A stretch of DNA of 64,000 bases from Hydrogenovibrio sp965140365 (GTDB lineage: Bacteria; Pseudomonadota; Gammaproteobacteria; Thiomicrospirales; Thiomicrospiraceae), in the NCBI GenBank assembly GCA_965140365.1, contig OZ223196.1, one strand, 5' to 3'. The stretch's first letter is position 1. Each line of letters opens with the position of its first letter. The translations under genes were made by a program, and so were the position numbers. Below, in pieces: positions 54,313 to 63,781 of this stretch. Under the pieces are notes generated by a model. The model was not told where the DNA came from and did no database searches. It was given only the letters and a program-made list of their open reading frames with translations.

Positions 54313-54630
54313 ATGTTTCAAATTATTTTGGCAGTCCATTTGGTGATTGCATTTGTTTTGATTGTGCTGGTGTTGCTACAGCAGGGGAAAGGAGCCGATG
54401 CCGGTGCCAACTTTGGTGGCGGATCTTCTCAGTCCGTGTTTGGCAGCAGTGGCTCCAATAGTTTTATGCTCAAAGTGACGTCCGTTGTTGCGGTGGTGTT
54501 TTTTATCACCAGTTTAACTCTGGCGTACTTGGGCGCTCAGCAAGCTAAGGGCTATCAAAGTGTTGTGCAAAAGCCTGTTGTTGAAGAAAAAGCGGATACG
54601 TCGCCGGAAGAACCGGTCGTACCGAACTGA
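54313..54630 (+). CDS. secG: Preprotein translocase subunit SecG
   Basis: A 105-residue membrane protein with two helices (about 3-22 and 52-74) joined by a glycine-rich loop, QQGKGADAGANFGGG. Part of SecYEG. Starts one base after the tpiA stop. Confidence 0.94.
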   Translation: MFQIILAVHLVIAFVLIVLVLLQQGKGADAGANFGGGSSQSVFGSSGSNSFMLKVTSVVAVVFFITSLTLAYLGAQQAKGYQSVVQKPVVEEKADTSPEEPVVPN

Positions 54631-54641
54631 TAAAAGAATTT

Positions 54642-54726
54642 GCCGATGTGGTGGAATTGGTAGACACGCTATCTTGAGGGGGTAGTGGCGTAAGCCGTGC
54701 CGGTTCAAGTCCGGCCATCGGCACCA
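54642..54726 (+). tRNA. tRNA-Leu (anticodon GAG)
   Basis: 85 bases including encoded ACCA. Acceptor stem GCCGATG/CATCGGC, D-loop GGAATTGGTAGAC, anticodon stem CTATC/GGTAG with one G-T pair and loop TTGAGGG (anticodon 54676-54678), a long variable arm TGGCGTAAGCCG typical of class II tRNA, and T-loop GGTTCAAGTCC. Position after secG is conserved in gammaproteobacteria. Confidence 0.97.
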
Positions 54727-54735
54727 TGATTAACG

Positions 54736-54806
54736 AGCGCAGGATGCGCTAATAACGATACAAGCTGAATTCATCAGCGGAAATCAAAATGTAGCGGTGC
54801 ATTTTG
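54736..54806 (+). promoter_or_regulatory. Two hairpins in the tRNA-nuoA spacer
   Basis: AGCGC/GCGCT (54736-54750) just past the tRNA, and CAAAATG (54785-54791) with CATTTTG (54800-54806), which ends a few bases before the nuoA ribosome-binding site AGAGGGG. Neither has a T-run. They may be tRNA processing or leader structures. Confidence 0.35.
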
Positions 54807-54827
54807 AACTAGAGGGGCTTAAAACCT

Positions 54828-55184
54828 ATGCTAGAAAATTATTTACCCATTCTCGTTTTTGTCGTATTGGGCATTCTGTTTGGTGTCGGGCCTATTGTAA
54901 TGGGCTATATTTTGGGCCCTAGAAAGCCCGATCCAGAAAAACTGTCGCCTTATGAGTGTGGCTTCGAAGCCTTTGAAGACTCTCGGATGAAATTCGATGT
55001 CCGCTTTTATCTGGTCGCGATTCTGTTCATTATTTTTGACTTGGAAATTGCTTTCCTGTTTCCGTGGGCGATCGCGCTGGAAGAGGTGGGGACCTTTGGC
55101 TTAATGGCCATGGCCGCTTTCCTGTCGTTGCTGGTCGTTGGCTTTATCTATGAATGGAAAAAAGGAGCGCTGGAATGGGAATAG
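54828..55184 (+). CDS. nuoA: NADH-quinone oxidoreductase subunit A
   Basis: A 118-residue membrane subunit with three helices and the conserved loop KLSPYECGFEAFEDSRMKFD. Opens the nuo operon. Overlaps nuoB by 10 bases. Confidence 0.96.
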   Translation: MLENYLPILVFVVLGILFGVGPIVMGYILGPRKPDPEKLSPYECGFEAFEDSRMKFDVRFYLVAILFIIFDLEIAFLFPWAIALEEVGTFGLMAMAAFLSLLVVGFIYEWKKGALEWE

Positions 55185-55651
55185 AAGGCGTTTTAAAGGA
55201 AGGGGTAGTCACCACTTCTGCAGATAAGCTCATTAACTGGGCCCGTACGGGGTCTTTATGGCCGATGACGTTTGGCTTGGCTTGCTGTGCCGTGGAGATG
55301 ATGCATGCCGGTGCGGCACGTTACGACTTGGACCGTTTTGGCATTATTTTTCGCCCAAGCCCTCGCCAATCGGACGTGATGATCGTTGCGGGAACCTTGG
55401 TCAATAAAATGGCGCCAGCTTTGCGTAAAGTCTATGACCAAATGGCCGAGCCGCGTTGGGTGATTTCGATGGGATCCTGTGCTAACGGCGGAGGGTACTA
55501 TCATTATTCCTATTCCGTTGTGCGTGGTTGTGACCGTATTGTTCCGGTAGATATTTATGTGCCGGGCTGCCCTCCAACGGCTGAAGCTTTGTTATACGGC
55601 ATTATTCAGCTGCAAAATAAAATTAAACGCACGAACACGATTGCGCGCTAG
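55175..55651 (+). CDS. nuoB: NADH-quinone oxidoreductase subunit B
   Basis: A 158-residue subunit holding cluster N2, the last iron-sulfur centre before quinone. Ligands in GLACCAVEMM, GSCANGGGYY and VPGCPPTAEALLYG. AAAGGAG sets ATG 55175 inside nuoA. Confidence 0.96.
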   Translation: MGIEGVLKEGVVTTSADKLINWARTGSLWPMTFGLACCAVEMMHAGAARYDLDRFGIIFRPSPRQSDVMIVAGTLVNKMAPALRKVYDQMAEPRWVISMGSCANGGGYYHYSYSVVRGCDRIVPVDIYVPGCPPTAEALLYGIIQLQNKIKRTNTIAR

Positions 55652-55675
55652 TCTGAAACAGAACGGGAAAGTTTT

Positions 55676-56347
55676 ATGAAACAATCGGTATTGGATTTAC
55701 AAACAAACGTTCAAACGGCCTTGGCGGATGCCGTGGTCGCTTCAGAAATCGCCTTGGATGAATTGACGGTTGAACTGGCCCCTTCTCAGGCGCTCAAAGC
55801 ATTTGAAAAGCTGAAAACGGATTTGGGTTTTGAGTTATTGATCGACATTTGCGGTGTGGATTACTTGGCATATGGTGATGTAACTTGGGAAACCCGCAAA
55901 GCGACGAAAGCCGGCTTTAGTCGTGGTGTTTTTGATTTTGCAGAAGATGAGTCCGATGACAATGTTGATTTGCCAAGACGGTTTGCCGTCGTCTATCACT
56001 TATTGTCTGTCGAGCATAACCTTCGCTTAAGAGTGAAAGTGTTTCCGGAAGATTCGAAGATGCCGGTCGTGGATTCAGTGGTTTCGATCTGGAATTGTGC
56101 CGATTGGTATGAACGTGAAGCGTTTGATTTGTTCGGGATTTTGTTTAGCGGTCACCCGGACTTGAGACGTATTTTGACCGATTACGGTTTCGTGGGGCAT
56201 CCGTTGCGTAAAGATTTCCCGTTGACGGGGCATGTTGAAATGCGCTACGACGCTGAGAAAGCACGAGTTGTTTATGAGCCTGTTACGATTGAGAACCGCG
56301 TGAATGTACCGCGCGTGATTCGTAATGATGCCGAACCTAATGGATAA
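55676..56347 (+). CDS. nuoC: NADH-quinone oxidoreductase subunit C
   Basis: A 223-residue peripheral-arm subunit. Conserved WYEREAFDLFGILFSGHPDL and GHPLRKDFPLTG. Separate from nuoD, unlike the fused nuoCD of E. coli. Confidence 0.95.
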   Translation: MKQSVLDLQTNVQTALADAVVASEIALDELTVELAPSQALKAFEKLKTDLGFELLIDICGVDYLAYGDVTWETRKATKAGFSRGVFDFAEDESDDNVDLPRRFAVVYHLLSVEHNLRLRVKVFPEDSKMPVVDSVVSIWNCADWYEREAFDLFGILFSGHPDLRRILTDYGFVGHPLRKDFPLTGHVEMRYDAEKARVVYEPVTIENRVNVPRVIRNDAEPNG

Positions 56348-56359
56348 GTAGAGCTAATT

Positions 56360-57613
56360 ATGTCTGAAATTCGTAACTATACCCTTAACTTCGGTCCTCA
56401 GCATCCATCTGCACACGGCGTGTTGCGTTTGGTTTTGGAGTTGGACGGCGAAACGATTGTCCGCTCTGATCCGCATATTGGGCTGTTGCATCGTGGAACG
56501 GAAAAATTGGCGGAGTATAAACCTTATAACCACTCCATCGGTTATATGGATCGTCTGGATTATGTTTCCATGATGTCGAACGAGCACGCCTATGTCATGG
56601 CGATTGAAAAAATGCTCGACTTGGACGTGCCGGAACGCGCGCAGTACATTCGCGTGATGTTCGATGAAATTACCCGTATTTTGAATCACTTGATGTGGCT
56701 GGGAGCGCATGCTCTGGATATCGGCGCCATGACGGTCTTTTTGTACGCTTTCCGTGAACGCGAAGACTTAATGGATTGTTATGAAGCCGTTTCCGGTGCG
56801 CGGATGCACGCCACTTATTATCGTCCAGGTGGCGTCTATCGTGATTTGCCGGATACCATGGCGAAATACGAGGAATCCGAATGGCATTCCGGTAAAAAAT
56901 TAGATCAGCTGAACGAAACACGCGAAGGTTCGTTGCTGGACTTTATTGAAGCTTTTACAGAGCGCTTTCCAGGGTATGTTGACGAATATGAAACCCTGTT
57001 GACCGATAACCGAATCTGGAAGCAAAGAACGGTGGATATCGGTATTGTATCGCCAGAGCGCGCGATGCAGTTGGGCTTTACTGGCCCGATGTTGAGAGGC
57101 TCGGGCATTGCATGGGATTTGCGTAAGAAACAACCGTATGAAGTCTACGATAAGTTGGATTTCGATATCCCTGTCGGACAAACCGGTGATTGTTATGACC
57201 GCTACTTGGTACGTGTCGCGGAGATGCGTGAATCCAATAAAATTATCAAACAATGTGTGAAATGGCTGAAAGAAAACCCAGGCCCGGTCATTTCTGAGGA
57301 TCATAAAGTGACGCCGCCTTCTCGTGAAGACGCCAAGTCAAGCATGGAGGCGCTTATCCATCACTTTAAACTCTTTACGGAAGGGTATTCTGTTCCGGAA
57401 GGAGAGGCCTATGCCGCGGTTGAACACCCAAAAGGTGAATTTGGTATTTACATGGTTTCGGATGGCGCCAACAAGCCTTACCGCTTGAAAGTCAGAGCGC
57501 CTGGCTTCCCGCATCTGGCCGCTCTGGATGAAATGGCAAAAGGGCATATGATTGCGGATGTCGTAGCCATTATAGGGACACAAGATATCGTATTTGGGGA
57601 GATTGACCGATGA
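56360..57613 (+). CDS. nuoD: NADH-quinone oxidoreductase subunit D
   Basis: A 417-residue subunit forming the quinone pocket with NuoB. NFGPQHPSAHGVLRLVLELD near the start contains the quinone-site His; YMDRLDYVSMMSNEHAY follows. Overlaps nuoE by four bases (ATGA). Confidence 0.96.
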   Translation: MSEIRNYTLNFGPQHPSAHGVLRLVLELDGETIVRSDPHIGLLHRGTEKLAEYKPYNHSIGYMDRLDYVSMMSNEHAYVMAIEKMLDLDVPERAQYIRVMFDEITRILNHLMWLGAHALDIGAMTVFLYAFREREDLMDCYEAVSGARMHATYYRPGGVYRDLPDTMAKYEESEWHSGKKLDQLNETREGSLLDFIEAFTERFPGYVDEYETLLTDNRIWKQRTVDIGIVSPERAMQLGFTGPMLRGSGIAWDLRKKQPYEVYDKLDFDIPVGQTGDCYDRYLVRVAEMRESNKIIKQCVKWLKENPGPVISEDHKVTPPSREDAKSSMEALIHHFKLFTEGYSVPEGEAYAAVEHPKGEFGIYMVSDGANKPYRLKVRAPGFPHLAALDEMAKGHMIADVVAIIGTQDIVFGEIDR

Positions 57614-58104
57614 GTTCAGTGAATGAAAACATCATTCAAGGCGACGTGAAAGCGCGCATCGACCGTTGGGTGTCACATTATCCGGCTGATCAGAAGCAAT
57701 CGGCGGTCATGCCGGCTTTGCGTATCGTCCAAGAGGTGAACGGTGGTCATTTGACAACCGAACTGATGGATCAGGTGGCGGATTATTTGGATATGACACC
57801 GATCGCGGTCTATGAGGTGGCCACCTTCTATTCCATGTATGAACATGAACCGGTCGGCAAGCATAAGATTTGTTTGTGTACCAATATTTCCTGTATGCTG
57901 CGCGGCAGCGATGAAATTCTAGAACATTTGGAAAACAAACTTGGCGTGGGTGTCGGTGAAGTAACGGACGACGGCAAGTTTACCATCAAAAAAGTGGAGT
58001 GCCTGGGCGCATGTGGCGGGGCTCCAATGATGATGATCGGTAAGGAATATTATGAAAACCTGACCGAAGCATCCGTTGATGAAATTTTAGATGGCTTGGA
58101 GTAG
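57610..58104 (+). CDS. nuoE: NADH-quinone oxidoreductase subunit E
   Basis: A 164-residue thioredoxin-fold subunit with the N1a 2Fe-2S cluster: cysteines in CTNISCMLRG and ECLGACGGAP. Confidence 0.95.
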   Translation: MSSVNENIIQGDVKARIDRWVSHYPADQKQSAVMPALRIVQEVNGGHLTTELMDQVADYLDMTPIAVYEVATFYSMYEHEPVGKHKICLCTNISCMLRGSDEILEHLENKLGVGVGEVTDDGKFTIKKVECLGACGGAPMMMIGKEYYENLTEASVDEILDGLE

Positions 58105-58109
58105 TGAAA

Positions 58110-59390
58110 ATGATTCCGTTAAATGAATGTTGCTACCGCTTGAATCATCTAGACACGCCTTGGGATATTGAAACCTATATTGCCAACGGCGGTTATGAAA
58201 TCTGGAAAAAAGTGCTGGCAGGCGAAATTTCGCCGCAAGAGATTATCGATGAGGTGAAAACCTCCAATATCCGTGGGCGCGGTGGGGCCGGTTTCCCAAC
58301 CGGTTTAAAGTGGAGCTTTATGAATCGTGCGGCGCCCGGACCGAAATACATTTTGTGTAATTCGGATGAAGGGGAGCCAGGCACATTTAAAGACCGCGAC
58401 ATTTTGCGTTATAACCCCCACCAATTAGTGGAAGGGATGATGATCGCCGGTTACGTGATTGGTGCCTGTGCTGGTTACAATTACATTCGCGGTGAGTTTT
58501 GGGAACCGTACAAACGGTTCGATAACGCCATCAATCAAGCGCGTGAAGCCGGTTTGTTAGGTAAAAATATTTTGGGGTCCGGTTTTGATTTTGACCTCTA
58601 TACCCATTTGGGTGCCGGGGCCTATATCTGTGGTGAAGAAACGGCCTTGGTCGAGTCCATCGAAGGTAAGAAAGGGCAACCACGTTTCAAACCGCCGTTC
58701 CCAGCCAGTTACGGGCTTTATGGCAAGCCAACCACCATCAATAACACGGAAACCTTGGCTTCGATTCCTATGATTCTAGCGAAAGGCGGTGAGTGGTTCT
58801 CTGACTTGGGTGTGCAAAACGCTGGCGGTACCAAATGTTTCGCGGTATCCGGTCATGTCGAAAAACCGGGTAACTTTGAAATTCGCATGGGCACACCGTT
58901 TAAAGATTTGTTGGACGCCGCTGGCGGTATTTGGAAAGGGCGTCAGTTTAAAGCCTTGATTCCGGGCGGTTCTTCAACGGCCGTTCTGCCTGCCGAAAAA
59001 GCGTTGGAAATGAATATGGATTACGATTCCATTGCCAAAGCCGGGTCTTTTTTAGGGGCCGGTTCTGTGGTGGTAATGGACGATCATACCGATATGGTCA
59101 AAGCGTTGGAGCGCTTGACTTGGTTCTATTACGAAGAGTCTTGCGGCCAATGTACGCCGTGTCGTGAAGGAACGGGCTGGATGTATCGTGTGGTACACCG
59201 CATCCGTCAAGGAAAAGGCCGTCCGGAAGACTTGGAATTGCTCAAAGACGTTTCGGGCAAAATTATGGGGCGTGTGATTTGTGGTTTGGGGGATGCTGCG
59301 ACGATTCCGGTTACCAGCTTCCTGCAGCACTTTGAACATGAATTCCGTCATTACATTGAGCACGGTTGCAGTATTTTCGACAGACAATAA
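58110..59390 (+). CDS. nuoF: NADH-quinone oxidoreductase subunit F
   Basis: A 426-residue NADH-oxidising subunit. FMN/NADH loops GRGGAGFPTGLKW and GAGAYICGEETALVES; N3 cluster in SCGQCTPCREGTGW. GGAG at 58098-58101 favours ATG 58110 over the GTG six bases before. Confidence 0.96.
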   Translation: MIPLNECCYRLNHLDTPWDIETYIANGGYEIWKKVLAGEISPQEIIDEVKTSNIRGRGGAGFPTGLKWSFMNRAAPGPKYILCNSDEGEPGTFKDRDILRYNPHQLVEGMMIAGYVIGACAGYNYIRGEFWEPYKRFDNAINQAREAGLLGKNILGSGFDFDLYTHLGAGAYICGEETALVESIEGKKGQPRFKPPFPASYGLYGKPTTINNTETLASIPMILAKGGEWFSDLGVQNAGGTKCFAVSGHVEKPGNFEIRMGTPFKDLLDAAGGIWKGRQFKALIPGGSSTAVLPAEKALEMNMDYDSIAKAGSFLGAGSVVVMDDHTDMVKALERLTWFYYEESCGQCTPCREGTGWMYRVVHRIRQGKGRPEDLELLKDVSGKIMGRVICGLGDAATIPVTSFLQHFEHEFRHYIEHGCSIFDRQ

Positions 59391-59435
59391 TGAATTACTG
59401 TCGACGCATACCCCAATAAATTTAGGTTTGAAATT

Positions 59436-61540
59436 ATGGTAAAGATTGAGATTAACGGACAAGTGGTTGAAGCTCATGAAGGCGACATGCTGATTGATGT
59501 CGCGGATGACGCTCAAATTTCGATTCCGCGTTTTTGTTATCACAAAAAACTATCAATCGCGGCAAACTGCCGGATGTGTTTGGTTGACGTAGAAGGTGCG
59601 CCCAAAGCGTTACCGGCTTGTGCGACTCCGGTCACCGACGGGATGAAAGTACAAACGAAATCGGCCAAAGCGTTGACGGCACAAAAATCCGTTATGGAAT
59701 TTCTGTTGATCAACCACCCATTGGACTGCCCGATTTGTGACCAAGGTGGCGAATGTGAGTTGCAAGACGTCGCGATGGAGTATGGCGATGACGTGTCCAA
59801 ATACACAGAAGCCAAGCGTATTTTGGGTGACAAGAACATCGGCTCTTTGATTCATACGGATATGACGCGCTGCATTCACTGTACCCGCTGTGTCCGTTTC
59901 GGTCAGGAAGTGGCTGGGATGATGGAACTGGGGGCCACCGGTCGAAGCGAATGGATGGAAATTGGGACTTATATTGAGCGTTCCGTTACTTCCGAAATGT
60001 CCGGAAATATGATTGATTTGTGTCCGGTCGGTGCCTTGACGTCGAAACCTTTCCGTTATTCCGCTCGTCCGTGGGAATTGAAATCCCATAAAGGGATTGC
60101 GCCGCATGACAGCATCGGTTCTAACATTATCCTGCACTCTAAAAATGATGAAGTGAAGCGTGTGGTACCGGACGAAAATGAAAGCATCAATGAGGTGTGG
60201 CTTTCGGATCGAGACCGTTTCTCTTATGAAGCCTTGAATGCCGATGACCGCCTAAAATCGCCAATGATCAAAGAAAAAGGTCAGTGGAAAGTCGTTGACT
60301 GGGAAACCGCTTTGGCGTTCGTGGCGGACAAACTGAAACATTACGCCCAGACAGATGCTTCGAAAATGGCCATGTTTGCTTCTCCGAATGCGACTTTGGA
60401 AGAATTGCACATTGCACAAAAATTGTTCCGTGGTTTGGGGGTTGAAAACTTGGAGCATCGTTTGCGTCAAGTCGACTTCGAGATGGATTCTTTTGGCGGA
60501 ATTGCCGCTCCGAAATTAAACCACGATTTCGAAGCTGTCGAAGGCTTGGATTCGGTGTTGTTGATCGGCACGTATTTGCGTAAAGAATTACCGATGCTGA
60601 ATCACCGTGTTCGCAAAGCGGCTTTGAATGGCGCGCAAGTGGTTTCGGTCAACCCAGTGAAATTTGATTTCAACTACGATCTTTCGGATGAGTTCGCGGC
60701 CGAAAACCTGGTTAATGAACTGGCCGCTTTAGCAAAAGCCGTATTGGAACTGAATGGTGAAAAGGACCAGGCCTGGTCAAAAACCATTGAAGTGAGCGAT
60801 GCGCATCGTCAAGCGGCTCAACGCCTGAAAGACGGTCGCAAAACGGCCATTATGGTCGGGCAAATCGCCCAGATGGATACGCATTACGCCAAGCTAGTTA
60901 AATTGGCCAGCTTAATTGCAGATGCAACTGGCGCAACTTTAAATGTATTGCCGATGTCTGCCAATGAAGTGGGCGCACACATGGCCGGTTTTGTGCCGAA
61001 ATCCGGTTTGAATACCAATGATATTCTGTCTGAAAACATGAATTGTTTCATTAATTAAACGTTGAACCTGAAAAAGATATTCAAGACGGTGCTCGTGCAT
61101 TGAAAGCAATGCAGCAAGCGGAATGTGTGATTAATTTAACCCTATTCGACAGCGACGTTCAGCGTGAATATGCGGACGTTATGTTGCCAATCGCTTCTTT
61201 TGCGGAAACCGCCGGCACCTTTGTCAATGCCTGTGGGTTGAAGCAATCTTTCAAAATGGCGGTAGAGCCGGCAGGAGATGCGAAAGCGGCTTGGAAAATC
61301 ATCCGAGTACTGGGCAACCTGTTAGACTTGGACGGTTTTGAATACACCCACAGCAATCAACTGTTTGCAGAGGTTTCCGACGAACTGCGTTCGTTCGACT
61401 TGTCCGGTATGACGTTTGAAATGCCGGAAAGCATGGATTTGATCGGCACACAATGGCTTTCAATGTATCAAGTGGATTCGCTGGTGAGACGTTCGCCGTC
61501 CTTGCAAGCGACACCGGATGCGCAGGCTGTGGCAAATTAA
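59436..61540 (+). pseudogene. nuoG: NADH-quinone oxidoreductase subunit G, single-base frameshift
   Basis: The first frame gives 540 residues with the N-terminal 2Fe-2S (CRMCLVDVEG), HxxxC 4Fe-4S (CPICDQGGECELQD) and CIHCTRCVRFG clusters, and stops at 61056-61058. The remaining 160 or so residues continue in the next frame to 61540 (DIQDGARALKAMQQAE, MLPIASFAETAGTFVNACG). One extra T in AATTAAAC near 61055 restores MNCFINLNVEPEKDIQDG and a protein of about 701 residues, normal for NuoG. Either a sequence error or a recent mutation that would remove the C-terminal quarter of an essential-arm subunit. Decamer at 60767-60776 (Asp-Gln-Ala-Trp-Ser). Confidence 0.9.
60767..60776. repeat. CCAGGCCTGG inside nuoG
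   Basis: Perfect decamer flanked GA...TCAAAA, read as Gln-Ala-Trp in a part of NuoG that is not a known conserved motif. Confidence 0.85.
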
Positions 61541-61560
61541 AGGTAGAGGGTATAAATAAT

Positions 61561-62625
61561 ATGTTTGATGCGTTACAAGCTTGGCTTTCTTCCTTTTTAT
61601 TTGACTGGTTGGCCATTTTAATTACCTTATTGCTGCAAGCCGTGGCGGTGATCTTGCCGGTGATGCTGGCGGTGGCCTGGTTGACGTTTGCGGAACGTAA
61701 AGTCATCGGTTACATGCAGGTGCGTATGGGGCCGAACCGTGTTGGACCAAAAGGCTGGTTGCAGCCGATTGCCGATGCCTTGAAGTTGATGTTCAAAGAA
61801 ATCGTGATGCCGTCCCAGTCGAACTTGTATTTGTTCGTGGTGGCGCCGATCTTGACCATTGCGCCAGCTGTGGCGGCCTGGGCGGTGATTCCGTTTGATG
61901 ACAATGGTGTCGTTGTCTCCGATATCAATGCCGGTGTGTTGTATGTCTTGGCCGTAGCCTCGATTGGCGTGTATGGGGTAATCATTTCCGGCTGGGCCTC
62001 TAACTCAAAGTATGCGTTCCTAGGTGCGATGCGTGCCTCGGCACAAAAAATCTCTTATGAAATTGCGATGGGCTTCGCGTTGGTGACGGTTTTGATGGTC
62101 GCTGACAGCATGAACTTGACCGCGATCGTGAATGGTCAGCAAGGTGGCTTCTGGCACTGGTACTGGATTCCATTGCTACCGATGTTCTTTGTTTATTTTA
62201 TTTCCGGTGTGGCGGAGACCAACCGTGCCCCATTCGATGTGGCGGAAGGGGAGTCTGAAATCGTTGCCGGTTTCCACGTTGAATATTCCGGTATGGCCTT
62301 TGCCGTTTTCTTCCTGGCTGAGTATGCCATGATGATTTTGATTTCGTTCATGACCGCCATCATGTTTATGGGTGGCTGGTTGTCACCGTTTGAAGGCATT
62401 CCTGGTTTGGAAGCGGCCTTTGCATGGGTACCAGGCTTTATCTGGCTGTTTGCAAAAGTGGCTTTCCTATTGTTCTTATTCCTCTGGTTCCGTGCGACTT
62501 TCCCGCGTTACCGTTATGACCAAATCATGCGTTTGGGCTGGAAGGTGTTGATTCCGGTCACCATCGTCTGGGTCTTTGTGGTCGGCGTGATGGAATATTT
62601 TAAATTTGGCCCGTGGTTCAATTAA
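61561..62625 (+). CDS. nuoH: NADH-quinone oxidoreductase subunit H
   Basis: A 354-residue membrane subunit with eight or more helices forming the quinone entry and heel. Conserved TFAERKVIGYMQVRMGPNRV and AETNRAPFDVAEGESEIVAG. Start ATG 61561 matches the family length; upstream in-frame codons belong to the nuoG region. Confidence 0.96.
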   Translation: MFDALQAWLSSFLFDWLAILITLLLQAVAVILPVMLAVAWLTFAERKVIGYMQVRMGPNRVGPKGWLQPIADALKLMFKEIVMPSQSNLYLFVVAPILTIAPAVAAWAVIPFDDNGVVVSDINAGVLYVLAVASIGVYGVIISGWASNSKYAFLGAMRASAQKISYEIAMGFALVTVLMVADSMNLTAIVNGQQGGFWHWYWIPLLPMFFVYFISGVAETNRAPFDVAEGESEIVAGFHVEYSGMAFAVFFLAEYAMMILISFMTAIMFMGGWLSPFEGIPGLEAAFAWVPGFIWLFAKVAFLLFLFLWFRATFPRYRYDQIMRLGWKVLIPVTIVWVFVVGVMEYFKFGPWFN

Positions 62626-62636
62626 AGAGGTTCGTT

Positions 62637-63128
62637 ATGATTGCATTTATCAAACATCAAGTAAAAACCTTTGGATTGACCGAATTGTTCAAAGGGTTGG
62701 CGGTCACCGGTAAATATCTGTTCAAAAAGAAAATTACCGTCCGTTATCCGGAAGAGAAAACACCTCTGTCACCGCGTTTCCGCGGCCATCATGCTTTGCG
62801 CCGCTATGAGAATGGTGAAGAGCGTTGCATTGCCTGTAAATTGTGTGAGGCGGTTTGCCCGGCCAACGCCATCACCATCGAATCGGAAGAGCGTGACGAC
62901 GGGAGTCGTCGTACCACTCAGTACGATATCGACATGTTCAAATGCATCTACTGCGGCTTCTGTGAAGAAGCCTGTCCGGTGGATGCAATTGTGGAAACGC
63001 GTGTTTTTGAATATGAGTTCCACGAGAGAGGACCGCACATCATGACCAAGGAAAAACTCTTGGCCTTTGGTGATAAACATGAGAAGCAAATTGCTGCCGA
63101 TCGAGCAGCGGATGCGAAGTACCGTTAA
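62637..63128 (+). CDS. nuoI: NADH-quinone oxidoreductase subunit I
   Basis: A 163-residue subunit with two 4Fe-4S motifs, CIACKLCEAVCPANAI and CIYCGFCEEACPVDAI, carrying clusters N6a and N6b. AGAGG eight bases before ATG. Confidence 0.96.
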   Translation: MIAFIKHQVKTFGLTELFKGLAVTGKYLFKKKITVRYPEEKTPLSPRFRGHHALRRYENGEERCIACKLCEAVCPANAITIESEERDDGSRRTTQYDIDMFKCIYCGFCEEACPVDAIVETRVFEYEFHERGPHIMTKEKLLAFGDKHEKQIAADRAADAKYR

Positions 63129-63145
63129 TAAAGAGACTGTATTCA

Positions 63146-63781
63146 ATGACTTTTGAGCAATTTATTTTTTATCTGTTAGCGGCGATTTCTGTTTTTTCCG
63201 GTCTGATGGTGATCAGTGTTAAAAACCCGGTTAAGGCCGCGCTTTGGTTGGTATTGGCGTTTATTGCAACCGCCGGTGTCTGGTTAACGGCTCAAGCTGA
63301 ATTCTTAGGGCTGGTGTTGATTCTGGTTTACGTTGGGGCGGTGATGGTGCTGTTCCTCTTTGTGGTAATGATGTTGGACATCAATATTGCACGTTTGAAA
63401 GAAGGGTTTACCCGTTATTTACCTTTGGGTGTTTTGGCAGGCCTGGCGATTTTTGCCTTAATGTACTTGGTGTTGGGGCCGGAACGTTTTGGTTTGGAAC
63501 AGTATGCCGCACCCGCGCAAGTCGGCGCGGAAGACAGCAATACCTTGTCGATTGCGGTGCCGTTGTATACCGAACACGCTTATGCCTTTATTTTGGCAGC
63601 GGTGTTGTTGTTGGTCGGTATTGTGGCGGCCATTACGTTGACATTGCGTCGCCGGGCGCCGAAAGAGGTGTTGTATCAAGACATCGATAAACAGGTTAAG
63701 GTTCAGGCTTCTGAGCGATTCAAAATGGTCAAAATGGACGCAGTGGTCGAGAAAGACATCCCTGTGAAGGAGGAAGACTGA
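63146..63781 (+). CDS. nuoJ: NADH-quinone oxidoreductase subunit J
   Basis: A 211-residue membrane subunit with five helices; VLILVYVGAVMVLFLFVVMM is the conserved helix 3 with the pi-bulge region. Its stop shares one base with the nuoK start. A nine-base decamer match lies at 63438-63446. Confidence 0.95.
   Translation: MTFEQFIFYLLAAISVFSGLMVISVKNPVKAALWLVLAFIATAGVWLTAQAEFLGLVLILVYVGAVMVLFLFVVMMLDINIARLKEGFTRYLPLGVLAGLAIFALMYLVLGPERFGLEQYAAPAQVGAEDSNTLSIAVPLYTEHAYAFILAAVLLLVGIVAAITLTLRRRAPKEVLYQDIDKQVKVQASERFKMVKMDAVVEKDIPVKEED

Noticed and set aside
54514..54727. Minus-strand frames across secG and the tRNA
   Set aside because: They overlap a clear tRNA-Leu and have no protein features.
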